Origin: Hyphomicrobiaceae bacterium
GTDB taxonomy: Bacteria; Pseudomonadota; Alphaproteobacteria; Rhizobiales; Hyphomicrobiaceae
Assembly: GCA_016793635.1 (NCBI GenBank)
Contig: JAEUMD010000003.1
Location: 62,001 to 126,000, forward strand
DNA length: 64,000 bases
Reading direction: 5' to 3'
The notes under the pieces were generated by a model, which was not told the DNA's origin, did no database searches, and was given only the letters and a program-made list of their open reading frames with translations. A program made the position numbers and the translations under genes. Position 1 is the stretch's first letter, and every line of letters starts with the position of its first letter. Shown one piece after another: positions 26,686-36,083 of this stretch.

Positions 26686-29376
26686 ATGAACGTCGTTATC
26701 GTCGAATCCGCCGCCAAGGCGAAGACCATCAACAAATATCTGGGTCCGAGCTACAAGGTCATCGCGTCTTTCGGCCATGTCCGCGACCTGCCGAGCAAGG
26801 ACGGCTCGGTCGAGCCGGACCAGGACTTCAAGATGCACTGGGACGTCGACAGCAAATCCCAGAAAATCCTCAAGGAGATCACCGAGGCGGTCAAGCGCGC
26901 CGACAAGCTGATCCTGGCGACCGACCCTGATCGCGAGGGCGAGGCGATCTCCTGGCATATTCTAGAGGTGCTTCGCGCCAAGAAGGCGCTCGGCAAGGAC
27001 CTCGAGATCGAGCGCGTCGCCTTCAACGCCGTCACCAAGCAGTCCATCCTGGCCGCGCTCAAGGCGCCGCGCGAGCTCGACCAGCCGCTGGTCGAAGCCT
27101 ATCTCGCCCGCCGCGCGCTCGATTATCTGGTCGGCTTCACGCTCTCTCCGGTGCTCTGGCGCAAGCTGCCGGGAGCCCGCTCTGCCGGTCGCGTGCAGTC
27201 GGTGGCGCTGCGCCTCATCTGCGACCGCGAGCTCGAGATCGAGACGTTCCGCACCGACGAGTACTGGACCATCGAGGCGCTACTGGCGACGGCGAAGAAC
27301 GAAGAGGTGCGTGCGCGCCTCTCGGCCATCGCCGGCACGACGCTGAAGAAGCTCGACATCAAGACCGAAGCGGAGGCGAGCGCCATCAAGGCTGCCATCA
27401 CCGCGCGCGATTACACGATCGCGTCGGTCGAGAAGAAGTCGGTACGCCGCAACCCGTTCCCGCCTTTCACCACCTCGACGCTGCAGCAGGAAGCGAGCCG
27501 CAAGCTCGGATTCTCGGCCAAGGAGACGATGGCGGTCGCCCAGCGCCTCTACGAAGGCGTCGATATCGGCGGCGAGACGGTCGGCCTCATCACCTATATG
27601 CGAACCGATGGCGTGACCATCGTTCCCGAGGCCGTGGCCGAGATCCGCAAGGAGATCGAGCGCAGCTACTCCAAGCGCTTCGTCGCTCCGTTCATTCGCG
27701 AGTATACGGCGAAGGCGAAGAACGCCCAGGAAGCGCACGAGGCCATTCGGCCGACCGACATCACCCGCCTGCCGGCCAACGTCCGCAAGACTCTGAAGAA
27801 GGAAGAGGCGGCGCTTTACGAGCTGATCTGGAAGCGCACGCTGGCGAGCCAGATGGCCTCGGCCGAACTCGAGCAGACGACCGCTGAAATCGAAGTGCCT
27901 GGCCGTGACGGCAAGATCTACGGGCTGCGTGCCACAGGCTCCGTCATGCAATTCGAAGGCTTCCTGAAGCTCTATTCGGAAAGCCGCGACGACGACGCCG
28001 AGGACGACGAGAGCCGCCGCCTGCCGCCGCTGGCGCAGGGCGACAAGCTCGCCGAACGCGGCCTCGATGCACGCCAGCACTTCACCGAGCCGCCACCGCG
28101 CTTTTCCGAGGCGAGCCTCGTCAAGCGCATGGAAGAGCTGGGCATCGGCCGCCCGTCCACCTACGCCTCCACGCTCGCCGTGCTGCGTGATCGCGATTAT
28201 GTGCGCCTCGACAAGAAGCGCCTCGTGCCGGAGGACAAGGGCCGCCTCGTCATCGCGTTCCTGGAGAGCTTCTTCAAGCGCTACGTCGAGTACGATTTCA
28301 CCGCCGACCTCGAGGAAAAGCTCGACCTCATCTCCGACCACAAGCTCGAGTGGCGCGAGGTTCTGCGCGACTTCTGGCGCGACTTCATGGCCGCCGTCGA
28401 CGGCATCAAGGAACTGCGTGTCGGCGACGTGATGGAGGCACTGAACGAGCTGCTCGGCCCCCACATCTTCCCGCAACGCGAGGATGGCGGCGACCCGCGC
28501 CAGTGCCCGGCGTGCGGCACCGGCCGCCTCAGCCTCAAGCCGAGCCGCTTCGGTCCGTTCATCGGCTGCTCGAACTACGCCGAGGGCAAGTGCAGCTACA
28601 CGCGTCAGCTCTCGCAGAACGCCGACGACCCCAATGCCGGCCTCGATGGCAAGGTGCTCGGCTACAGCGACGACGGCGAGCCGGTGACGCTGAAACTCGG
28701 CCGCTTCGGCGCCTACGTGCAGCTCGGCGAGGGCAGTGACGACGAGAAGCCGAAGCGCTCGAGCCTGCCGAAGGGCATCGATGCCGCCAATGTCGATCTC
28801 GACTATGCCCTGAAACTGCTGAGCCTGCCGCGCTACGTCGGCGAGCACCCGGAAGGCGGCACCATAACCGCCGGGCTCGGGCGCTATGGACCGTTCATCC
28901 TGCACGAGAACGGTGACGCGAAGACCTACGCCAACCTGGAGAGCATCGAGGATGTCTTCACGGTCGGCCCGAACCGCGCCGTCACCGTACTCGCGGAGAA
29001 AAAGGCGGGAGCCGGCAAGGGCCGCTTCCAGCGCTCGGGGCCGAAGGTTCTCAAAGATCTCGGCGCGCATCCGAGCGAGCCTGGGAACGTGCAGGTGCTC
29101 GACGGCCGCTATGGCCCCTACATCGCGCACAACAAGGTGTACGCCAACGTGCCGAAGGGCACCGAGCCGACCGCCGTGACGCTCGATCAGGCACTCTCGC
29201 TGCTCGCTGAGCGCATCGCCAAGGGCGGCGTCAAGAAGACGGCGAAGAAGGCTGCCACGAAGCCGAAGGCGAAGGCCGAGAACGACACCGCCGCCAAGGC
29301 CCCCGCGAAGAAGGCTCCCGCCAAGAAAGTCGCGGCCAAGAAGGCCGCACCGGCGAAGAAGAAGGCGGCGGGGTGA
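26686..29376 (+). CDS. topA: DNA topoisomerase I
   Basis: The 896-residue type IA topoisomerase starts MNVVIVESAAKAKTINKYL with a TOPRIM domain (ATDPDREGEAISWH). The catalytic tyrosine is Y304 in LITYMRTDGV. One four-cysteine zinc-ribbon is seen (CPACGTG...GCSNYAEGKC, about 607-635), followed by two ribbon-like repeats lacking cysteines. The tail from about 845 is Lys/Ala/Pro-rich, probably a disordered DNA-binding extension. It relaxes negative supercoils. rnr follows 48 bases later. Confidence 0.97.
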   Translation: MNVVIVESAAKAKTINKYLGPSYKVIASFGHVRDLPSKDGSVEPDQDFKMHWDVDSKSQKILKEITEAVKRADKLILATDPDREGEAISWHILEVLRAKKALGKDLEIERVAFNAVTKQSILAALKAPRELDQPLVEAYLARRALDYLVGFTLSPVLWRKLPGARSAGRVQSVALRLICDRELEIETFRTDEYWTIEALLATAKNEEVRARLSAIAGTTLKKLDIKTEAEASAIKAAITARDYTIASVEKKSVRRNPFPPFTTSTLQQEASRKLGFSAKETMAVAQRLYEGVDIGGETVGLITYMRTDGVTIVPEAVAEIRKEIERSYSKRFVAPFIREYTAKAKNAQEAHEAIRPTDITRLPANVRKTLKKEEAALYELIWKRTLASQMASAELEQTTAEIEVPGRDGKIYGLRATGSVMQFEGFLKLYSESRDDDAEDDESRRLPPLAQGDKLAERGLDARQHFTEPPPRFSEASLVKRMEELGIGRPSTYASTLAVLRDRDYVRLDKKRLVPEDKGRLVIAFLESFFKRYVEYDFTADLEEKLDLISDHKLEWREVLRDFWRDFMAAVDGIKELRVGDVMEALNELLGPHIFPQREDGGDPRQCPACGTGRLSLKPSRFGPFIGCSNYAEGKCSYTRQLSQNADDPNAGLDGKVLGYSDDGEPVTLKLGRFGAYVQLGEGSDDEKPKRSSLPKGIDAANVDLDYALKLLSLPRYVGEHPEGGTITAGLGRYGPFILHENGDAKTYANLESIEDVFTVGPNRAVTVLAEKKAGAGKGRFQRSGPKVLKDLGAHPSEPGNVQVLDGRYGPYIAHNKVYANVPKGTEPTAVTLDQALSLLAERIAKGGVKKTAKKAATKPKAKAENDTAAKAPAKKAPAKKVAAKKAAPAKKKAAG

Positions 29377-29424
29377 TCCCCAAGAGGCCTCCGGACTTCC
29401 GCGACGTGGGTTGAGGAGCGAAGC

Positions 29425-31740
29425 ATGTCGAAGGACTCCAGACGGCCACGCAAGTCCGCGGGCAAACCGTCGGTGCGCAAGGAGCGCGACATCGACGGCG
29501 GCCTGCCGACGCGCGAGCAGATCCTCGAGTTCGTCCGGCGCGCACCCGCCAAAGTCGGCAAGCGCGAGATCGCGCGGGCCTTCGGCGTCAAGGGCGGAGA
29601 CCGGATCGCGCTGAAGCAACTCCTCGCCGAGATGGCCGACGAGGGCCTGCTCACCGATTCAAAGAAGGCCATCCGCCAGCCCGGACACCTACCGCCCGTC
29701 GCCGTCCTCGAGGTTTGTGCCCGCGATGGCGACGGCGATCTCGTCGCCGAGCCCGTGGTGTGGGACGACGAAGAGGGCCCGCGTCCGCGCGTGCTCATAC
29801 TGCCGACCCACCGCGCCGACACGGAGGATACAGCGAACATCGGGATCGGCGACCGCGTGCTCGCTCGCATCGAGGCGCTCGCCGAAGCCGACGTCGAGGG
29901 CTATCGCTTCGAGGCGGAGCCGATCCGCAAGTTGCCGCGCGACCAGCGCCGGCTGCTCGGCATCTTTCGCGCCCACCCGAAGGGCGGCGGCTCGATCGAG
30001 CCCATCGACCGCAAGGCGCTGCGCTCGTGGTCGATCCAGAAGTCGGACCAGGGGGACGCCAGCGACGGCGACCTCGTTCGTTTCGATCTCGCCAAGCGCG
30101 GCCGCTTCGCTGTGCCCCAGGCGCGGATTCTGGAGGTACTCGGCAATCCCGACGACCAGCGCCAGATCTCGCTCATCGCCATCCACGCGCACGGGCTGCC
30201 CGACGGCTTTCCCGAGAGCGTGCTACTCGAATCGGAAAGCCTGCCCGCGCCAAAGCTCCAGGGCCGCGAGGATCTCCGCGACATTCCCCTGCTGACCATC
30301 GACCCCGCCGACGCGCGCGATCATGACGACGCCGTCTACGCGGAGCCCGACACGTCGCCCGGCAACGAAGGCGGCTTCGTCGTGCTCGTCGCCATCGCCG
30401 ACGTCGCCCACTACGTGCGTCCCGGCAGCCGGTTGGATCGCGAGGCGCGCGTGCGCGGCAATTCGGTCTACTTTCCCGACCGTGTCGTGCCGATGCTGCC
30501 CGAGCGCATCTCAAACGATCTGTGCTCGCTGCGCGAAGGCGAGGACCGTCCGTGCCTCGTCGCCCGCATGGTGTTCGACAAACGCGGCGAGAAGCGGTCG
30601 CAGAAATTCTTCCGCGCCATGATGCGCTCGGCGGCCAAGCTCTCCTACCAGGAGGCGCAGGCCGCGTTCGACGGCGATCCGGGCGAGAAGGCCGCGCCAC
30701 TGATGGAGCCGGCGCTGTTGCCGCTGTGGACCGCCTATCAGGCGCTCGCCGCCGCGCGCGACCGGCGCGGGCCGCTCGATCTCGACCTGCCGGAGAAGAA
30801 GATCAAGCTCGACAAGGAAGGGCGCGTCGAGCGCGTCGTGGTACCAGAACGCCTCGCCGCGCACCGGCTGATCGAAGAATTCATGATCCAGGCGAACGTC
30901 GCCGCGGCCGAGGCGCTGGAGGCGCGCAAGTCGCCGGTGGTCTACCGCGCGCACGCCGCCCCCTCGAAGGAGAAGCTCAAGAGCTTGCGCGAATTCCTCG
31001 AAACGCTCGACCTGAAGCTGCCCGCGGATGCCTCACTGAAGCCGGCCGATTTCAACCGCGTGCTCGAACGCGCCAAGGACCTCCCCGTTCCCGAGCTCGT
31101 CAACGAGGTCGTCTTGCGATCGCAGGCACAGGCCGAGTATGCGATCGAGAACTACGGCCACTTCGGCCTTCATCTCAGCCGCTATGCGCACTTCACCTCG
31201 CCGATCCGCCGGTACGCCGACCTGCTGGTGCATCGCTCTCTGGTGCGCGCGCTCCAACTCGGCGAAGGTGGCCTTGCCGACGAGGAGACGCCGCGCCTCG
31301 CCGAGACCGCCAAGATGATCTCGGAAGCGGAGCGGCGCGCCATGGCGGCCGAGCGCGAGACGATCGACCGGCTGATCGCGTCGCACCTGGCCGATCGCGT
31401 CGGAGCGAGCTTCAACGGCCGCATCGCCGGCGTCACGCGATCCGGCCTTTTCGTGAAACTCGACGACACCGGGGCGGACGGGTTCGTACCCGTGTCGAGC
31501 CTGATCAGCGATTTCTACAATCACATCGAGGAAGCGCACGCGCTGCTCGGCGCGAGATCCAATGCCGCCTACCGGCTCGGAATGAACGTCGAGGTCCGTC
31601 TCGTCGAAGCGATTCCGTCGGCGGGCGCGCTACGCTTCGAGATGCTGACGCCACCGGAGAAGGGCGCGCTTGGACCGGTGAAGGGCGGCAAGCGCCTCAA
31701 CGTACGCCGCATCCGCCCGCAGCACGGCCGCCGGCGTTGA
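29425..31740 (+). CDS. rnr: Ribonuclease R
   Basis: The 771-residue exoribonuclease has an N-terminal winged-helix region (REIARAFGVKGGDRIALKQLL) and cold-shock-like domains. The RNB catalytic domain has the acidic cluster DPADARDHDDAVY (residues 293-303), and a C-terminal S1 domain lies at about 655-735 (GRIAGVTRSGLFVKLDD). The tail is basic. RNase R degrades structured RNA 3'-5' and works with tmRNA. It belongs to the topA-rnr-DUF983-NUDIX-rpmG run. Confidence 0.96.
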   Translation: MSKDSRRPRKSAGKPSVRKERDIDGGLPTREQILEFVRRAPAKVGKREIARAFGVKGGDRIALKQLLAEMADEGLLTDSKKAIRQPGHLPPVAVLEVCARDGDGDLVAEPVVWDDEEGPRPRVLILPTHRADTEDTANIGIGDRVLARIEALAEADVEGYRFEAEPIRKLPRDQRRLLGIFRAHPKGGGSIEPIDRKALRSWSIQKSDQGDASDGDLVRFDLAKRGRFAVPQARILEVLGNPDDQRQISLIAIHAHGLPDGFPESVLLESESLPAPKLQGREDLRDIPLLTIDPADARDHDDAVYAEPDTSPGNEGGFVVLVAIADVAHYVRPGSRLDREARVRGNSVYFPDRVVPMLPERISNDLCSLREGEDRPCLVARMVFDKRGEKRSQKFFRAMMRSAAKLSYQEAQAAFDGDPGEKAAPLMEPALLPLWTAYQALAAARDRRGPLDLDLPEKKIKLDKEGRVERVVVPERLAAHRLIEEFMIQANVAAAEALEARKSPVVYRAHAAPSKEKLKSLREFLETLDLKLPADASLKPADFNRVLERAKDLPVPELVNEVVLRSQAQAEYAIENYGHFGLHLSRYAHFTSPIRRYADLLVHRSLVRALQLGEGGLADEETPRLAETAKMISEAERRAMAAERETIDRLIASHLADRVGASFNGRIAGVTRSGLFVKLDDTGADGFVPVSSLISDFYNHIEEAHALLGARSNAAYRLGMNVEVRLVEAIPSAGALRFEMLTPPEKGALGPVKGGKRLNVRRIRPQHGRRR

Positions 31741-31831
31741 TCTCCCGCACCTGCCCGCCGCAGGAAAAGCCGACTGCCCCGCGTCAGTTTCACCGCTTGA
31801 TCTTTGCCGCCCAAAGAGCGACCAAGGACAC

Positions 31832-32278
31832 ATGATTGAACAACAGACTTCGGCGAGCACCGCCACCGAGATGCCCCGTGACGTGCAATCCGCCATGCTG
31901 CGCGGCGCCGCGCAGCGTTGCCCCGCATGTGGCAAGGGCGAGCTTTACCGCGCGTTCCTCAAGGTCCGCGACACCTGCCCGTCGTGCGGCGAGGCGTTGC
32001 ACCACCATCGCGCGGACGACGCGCCGCCCTACTTCACCATGCTCGTGACTGGCCACGTCGTTGTCGGCGCGCTGATGACCGTCGAGTCGACGTACGCGCC
32101 GCCGATCTGGGTGCACGCCGTCCTCTGGGGGCCGGCGGTGGTGATCCTCAGCCTGCTGCTGCTGCCACGCATCAAGGGCGCCTTGATCGGCATGCAGTGG
32201 GCGCTCCGCATGCACGGTTTCGGCGGCAAGGCCGACGAGATCGACGTGGCACCCGAGGCACGCGCCGGACGGGCCTGA
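31832..32278 (+). CDS. DUF983 family zinc-ribbon membrane protein
   Basis: The 148-residue protein starts with a soluble segment holding two CxxC pairs (RCPACGKGELY and TCPSCGEAL), a probable zinc ribbon. Two membrane helices follow (YFTMLVTGHVVVGALMTVE and HAVLWGPAVVILSLLLLP). This is the DUF983 layout. Function is unknown. It lies 91 bases after rnr and 30 bases before the NUDIX gene, in the same direction. Confidence 0.9.
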   Translation: MIEQQTSASTATEMPRDVQSAMLRGAAQRCPACGKGELYRAFLKVRDTCPSCGEALHHHRADDAPPYFTMLVTGHVVVGALMTVESTYAPPIWVHAVLWGPAVVILSLLLLPRIKGALIGMQWALRMHGFGGKADEIDVAPEARAGRA

Positions 32279-32308
32279 TCGTCACCGGAAGCGAAGGGTT
32301 CGGTTGCC

Positions 32309-33058
32309 ATGACCGATAATCCCGCCGCCGCGCCGCCCTCATCCGGCGAGGCCAAGGTGCCGGGCGCGCGACGCCTGCGCCCGCGCGACGCTGCGACGCT
32401 CGTCCTCGTGGACCGCTCGGGCAGTGAGGCTCGCGTCTTGATGGGACGGCGGCGTTCCACCCAAGTCTTCCTGCCGAACAAGTTCGTGTTTCCGGGCGGC
32501 CGGGTCGACCGCGCCGACCGGTCGGTTATGCCGGCCGACGATCTCGCGCCCGACGATGCCGAGTTGCTGCTGCACGACATGAAGGGAGCGGCTAGTGCTA
32601 CGCGTGCACGCGCGCTGGCACTTGCTGCCATACGCGAGACGTTCGAAGAGACGGGCCTCGTTATCGGCAAGTCCGCTGGTGCCCCCGCAGCAGGCTCCAT
32701 CCCCGCCGCGTGGCAGCCGTTCCTCGCGACGGGCCATGCCCCCTCGCTCGCTGGCCTCGCCTACTTCGCCCGGGCCATCACCCCACCCTCACGCCCGCGC
32801 CGCTACGACACGCGCTTCTTCCTGGCCGATGCCCGCCTCGTGGCAGCGGCGGGGAAGCCCGCCGACGACGAACTCGGCGACCTTGGCTGGTTCACGCTTT
32901 CAGAAATGCGCGGCCTCGATCTACCGAACATCACCCGGGCGATCGTCGAGGATCTGGCGACACATCTCGAACGGCCGGAGCACGATCGATGCGTGCCGTA
33001 CTACTGTTTTCGGCACGGGTCGTTCCGTCGCGATCTGATCGTCCCTCCACCAGCTTGA
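32309..33058 (+). CDS. NUDIX hydrolase
   Basis: The 249-residue protein has a Nudix-fold N-terminus (AATLVLVDRSG, LMGRRRSTQVFLPNKFVFPGGRVD) and a Nudix box with REtfEETGLV matching REuxEExGu. The protein is longer than minimal Nudix enzymes, with an extended loop before the box and extra C-terminal helices, as in CoA-pyrophosphatase or NUDT7-like subfamilies. The substrate is unassigned. It precedes rpmG. Confidence 0.9.
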   Translation: MTDNPAAAPPSSGEAKVPGARRLRPRDAATLVLVDRSGSEARVLMGRRRSTQVFLPNKFVFPGGRVDRADRSVMPADDLAPDDAELLLHDMKGAASATRARALALAAIRETFEETGLVIGKSAGAPAAGSIPAAWQPFLATGHAPSLAGLAYFARAITPPSRPRRYDTRFFLADARLVAAAGKPADDELGDLGWFTLSEMRGLDLPNITRAIVEDLATHLERPEHDRCVPYYCFRHGSFRRDLIVPPPA

Positions 33059-33121
33059 CAGCGCACGGCCCGCGAGTATGTTGCGCCCTCCGGATTTCAC
33101 GAAACCCTGTCGAAGGCAATC

Positions 33122-33289
33122 ATGGCAAAGCCAGTCGTTCAGAAAATCAAGCTGCTGTCGTCGGCAGGAACCGGCTTCTTCTACGTGACCAAGAAGAACC
33201 CGCGCAACACGACCGAGAAGCTGGTGATGAAGAAGTACGATCCCGTCGTGCGCAAGCACGTCGAGTTCAAGGAAACCAAGATCAAGTAG
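33122..33289 (+). CDS. rpmG: 50S ribosomal protein bL33
   Basis: The 55-residue protein begins [18 protein letters not shown] and contains [15 protein letters not shown] and [17 protein letters not shown], the bL33 sequence. It has no zinc-binding cysteines, so it is the zinc-independent C- form usual in proteobacteria. It is short and easy to miss. A large gene-free convergent gap follows. Confidence 0.97.
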   Translation: MAKPVVQKIKLLSSAGTGFFYVTKKNPRNTTEKLVMKKYDPVVRKHVEFKETKIK

Positions 33290-34226
33290 GGTTTCCACCA
33301 CTTCATGTCTGACCGCGGTTGCCCACGGGGCGCCGCCCGCGCAATTCGATACCTCTGCCAGGGATTGCATAATCGCTATCTGTGGAGGAGCAGGCTTGTC
33401 CGCGATGCAGCCGATTGGCCGCTATCGAGCGACCGGCCAGGCGGAGCGGCGGAGCCGAGCCCGGCGGAGCGGAGCAGCAACGACACGATAGACGACCCGG
33501 CTTCGCGCACTGGCGCCGCCGGCTATCGAGATGATGATTTCAGGGAAGTAGAGGGGCGGCCAGGAGCCGAAACATGTCTCGGCAGCGGGGTATGTTCCGA
33601 GTAGGTCTCAGCTCCTGGCACTCCCAAACGGTCAGCCAAAGAGGGCGTTGGCCTTCCGCAGGGTCCGCGCGTTCGGTGCAGAATGCAGCAACGTTGAGGA
33701 GGCTCTCCTGCTGCTAACTGAACCGACCGCTTTTCCCGCTGCACCAGGAGATGCGGCGAACCTAGTGGCGGGAACTCTATTGTCGTAACGATCGACCTGG
33801 ACCAATCCACGACCGAATCAAGGCGATCAATACGATATATTCCACACTGTCAAGTTGAACACTGCCTTCAACTTATGAGATCGCGCAGAGGAACGCAAGA
33901 TGCGCGCGAGGGCCGCAGCCGGGCGGTCAAGTCTAATTGACTGACTAGCACCAGCCTTGTCATTCCGGTTCAATCCTCAATTTGGAAACCACCATCCTCA
34001 CCGCCCTCTTGGTATCGCATAAAACCCTAATATTTATAATAGATTATTACCGCATCGGAACAATCCATAGTGGTTGTGGTGGTCGCACGCCCCTGACGTC
34101 CTGCGACAGGCTGTCACACCCTTGTCACGCGTTCGGTTAAGGCAATCCGTGACCGCTCACACAACCTGGAGGCGTAAGCAGACAAAGGGGGGTGCTGACG
34201 AACATGGACGGCGGTCGCCGCGCCGT
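33290..34226. other. 937-bp gene-free convergent region between rpmG and pleD
   Basis: No frame here has both a start with ribosome-binding site and protein-like codon use. It holds a 9-base perfect inverted repeat (33559-33619), an open plus-strand stretch lacking a start (about 33552-33788) whose translation looks protein-like (EEALLLLTEPTAFPAAP), and an A/T-rich patch at about 33800-34070. A decayed gene or an unannotated RNA would both fit. Confidence 0.6.
33559..33619. repeat. Inverted repeat with nested pairing (candidate structured RNA)
   Basis: Outer arms GCCAGGAGC (33559-33567) and GCTCCTGGC (33611-33619) pair perfectly across 43 bases. Inside, CTCGG (33578-33582) pairs with CCGAG (33597-33601), and ACAT/ATGT could form a crossing pair. 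There is no T-run, so it is not a simple terminator. Confidence 0.55.
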
Positions 34227-35597
34227 TCACGCCGCGGCGGCGTTGACCCGGTTGCGCCCGGAGCGCTTGGCGGCATAGAGCGCCTGGTCGGCGCGCTTGA
34301 ACACCGTTTGCGGGGTATCGTCGGAATGCTCGAGCGTCGCGATGCCGACGCTCGTCGTTACGCGGATCGAAACGTCGGCGGAAATACGGAATGGTTCCGC
34401 GGCGATCGTCGCGCGGAGGCGCTCGCCCACTTGGTAAGCACGGGCGATCTCGGTGTCCGGCATGATGATGACGAACTCCTCGCCGCCGAGCCGGCACGCG
34501 AGGTCGATTCCTCGTGTATTGCGTTTGAGGCGGCTCGCGAACTCGCGCAGCACCTCGTCGCCGGCGTCGTGGCCGTAAGTGTCGTTGACCTTCTTGAAGT
34601 AGTCGATATCGGCGACGAGCATGGAGAGATGGCGGCCGCTGCGCAGCGCCTCACGCACCAGAGTCTCCAGGTGGCTTTCCATATAGCGACGGTTGTGGAG
34701 GCCGGTGAGCGCGTCCGTGATGGCCTGCTCAACCGTCTCTTCCAGACGGTTGCGGAGGTAGTCGGAGTGGCGCTTGCGCTTGATCTGCGTCCGCACGCGG
34801 GCAAGCAACTCGTGCTTATCGATCGGGCGGATCAGGTAATCGTTGACGCCCATGTCGAGGCCGCGCAACAGGCGCGCCTCCTCGCCCGGCTCCACCAGGA
34901 TGATGATCGGGAGGTGGCGGGTACGTTCGAGCGAACGAAGCTGTGAGCAGAGCCTCAGGCCATCCGAGCGCGCCAGGCTGAGACTTATGATGGCGACGTC
35001 GAAGTCGTATTCCGCAAGCGTGATGAGGGCCCGATTAGGATCCTGCTCGATGAACGTATCGTGCACCTTGGCCAGCGCTTCGAGCAGGCGCACACCTGAA
35101 CGCGGATGATCCTCGATGACGAGGACACGACCCGAGCGGCCAGACAAAGCTTTGTCGAGCGCCTCGTTATCGGTGATCCCGAGCTGCCGGCTGGTCGAAG
35201 CCCGCATCAGCATCTCGTCGTTGAGCGTCTTCAACCGCGCCAGGTTCTTCACCCTCGTGACGAGCGCGATGTCGTCGACGGGCTTGGTCAGGAAATCGTC
35301 GGCACCGTTCTCCAGGCCCTGGATTTTGTCGGAAGGCTGATCGAGCGCCGTCACCATGATGACGGGGATGTGGTGCGTGTTGGGGTCCGACTTGATGCGC
35401 CGGCAGCACTCGAAGCCGTCCATGCCCGGCATCATGACGTCGAGAAGCACGACATCGACCCGCTCACGGGCGCAGACCTCGAGTGCCTCGCGGCCGCTAT
35501 AGGCCGTCAGCACCTCGAAATACTCCGCCGCCAGCCGCGCCTCGAGCAGCTTGACGTTGGCCAGAATGTCGTCGACGACCAGAACGCGGGCGGTCAT
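34227..35597 (-). CDS. pleD: PleD-type response regulator diguanylate cyclase (REC-REC-GGDEF)
   Basis: The 456-residue protein has a first receiver domain with phospho-acceptor D53 (VVLLDVMMPGMDG). A second, degenerate receiver has the acceptor replaced (DVAIISLSLARSDG). The GGDEF domain has an active GGEEF at 371-375 and the inhibitory RxxD c-di-GMP site R362-D365. This is the PleD architecture that drives the motile-to-sessile transition in Caulobacter and its relatives. It lies 78 bases downstream of divK on the same strand, the usual alphaproteobacterial pairing. Confidence 0.96.
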   Translation of the reverse strand: MTARVLVVDDILANVKLLEARLAAEYFEVLTAYSGREALEVCARERVDVVLLDVMMPGMDGFECCRRIKSDPNTHHIPVIMVTALDQPSDKIQGLENGADDFLTKPVDDIALVTRVKNLARLKTLNDEMLMRASTSRQLGITDNEALDKALSGRSGRVLVIEDHPRSGVRLLEALAKVHDTFIEQDPNRALITLAEYDFDVAIISLSLARSDGLRLCSQLRSLERTRHLPIIILVEPGEEARLLRGLDMGVNDYLIRPIDKHELLARVRTQIKRKRHSDYLRNRLEETVEQAITDALTGLHNRRYMESHLETLVREALRSGRHLSMLVADIDYFKKVNDTYGHDAGDEVLREFASRLKRNTRGIDLACRLGGEEFVIIMPDTEIARAYQVGERLRATIAAEPFRISADVSIRVTTSVGIATLEHSDDTPQTVFKRADQALYAAKRSGRNRVNAAAA

Positions 35598-35675
35598 TTC
35601 TCATGCCTTGCGCATCGAGCGGATGGCCGTTGCCCACTTGGCATAGACCGGCCGCGAGTAGGGAACCTGTTGGCG

Positions 35676-36083
35676 TCACGCATCCCCGAGGAAGCGTCGG
35701 ACCGTTTCGAGGAACGTGACGACCGAGATCGGCTTGGAGATGTAGGCTTCACAGCCGCCCGAGCGGATGCGTTCCTCGTCTCCCTTCATGGCAAAGGCGG
35801 TGACGGCGATCACGGGAATGGACCGCAGCGCGTCGTCGTCTTTCAGCCACTTGGTGACTTGCAGCCCGGAAACCTCGGGCAGTTGGATGTCCATCAGGAT
35901 GAGATCGGGGCGGTGTGCCCGCGCGAGCTCCAACACGTCCAGTCCGTTACGGGTCTGCACGGTGCGATAGCCGTTCACGTCCAGAAGGTCGTGGAAGAGC
36001 TTCATATTGAGCTCGTTGTCCTCGACAATCAGCACGGTCTTCGCTAACCGCCTTGAAGGGCGGTAGCCCTGCTCAGCCGCCAT
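35676..36083 (-). CDS. divK: Single-domain response regulator DivK
   Basis: The 135-residue receiver domain has [20 protein letters not shown], phospho-acceptor D65 ([13 protein letters not shown]), the [12 protein letters not shown] switch region and the YISKPI lysine. The sequence is highly conserved in DivK, the cell-fate regulator phosphorylated by PleC/DivJ. The start is uncertain: ATG 36083 has AGAG upstream, while ATG 36104 or GTG 36107 would add 7-8 residues. An N-terminal extension before KTVLIVE is longer than in most DivK proteins. Confidence 0.95.
   Translation of the reverse strand: MAAEQGYRPSRRLAKTVLIVEDNELNMKLFHDLLDVNGYRTVQTRNGLDVLELARAHRPDLILMDIQLPEVSGLQVTKWLKDDDALRSIPVIAVTAFAMKGDEERIRSGGCEAYISKPISVVTFLETVRRFLGDA

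Noticed and set aside
27280-29619. A 779-codon minus-strand open frame
   Set aside because: It lies fully antisense to topA and the start of rnr. High GC leaves antisense frames open; its translation is Leu/Ala/Arg/Val-rich with no known fold, while topA is certain.
33523-33810. A 95-codon minus-strand frame in the rpmG-pleD gap
   Set aside because: No ribosome-binding site, no recognisable fold, and Ser/Pro/Arg-rich composition typical of non-coding frames.
33967-33976. GGTTCAATCC, reminiscent of a tRNA T-loop
   Set aside because: It is one base short of the T-arm pattern, and no acceptor stem, anticodon arm or D-arm can be built around it.
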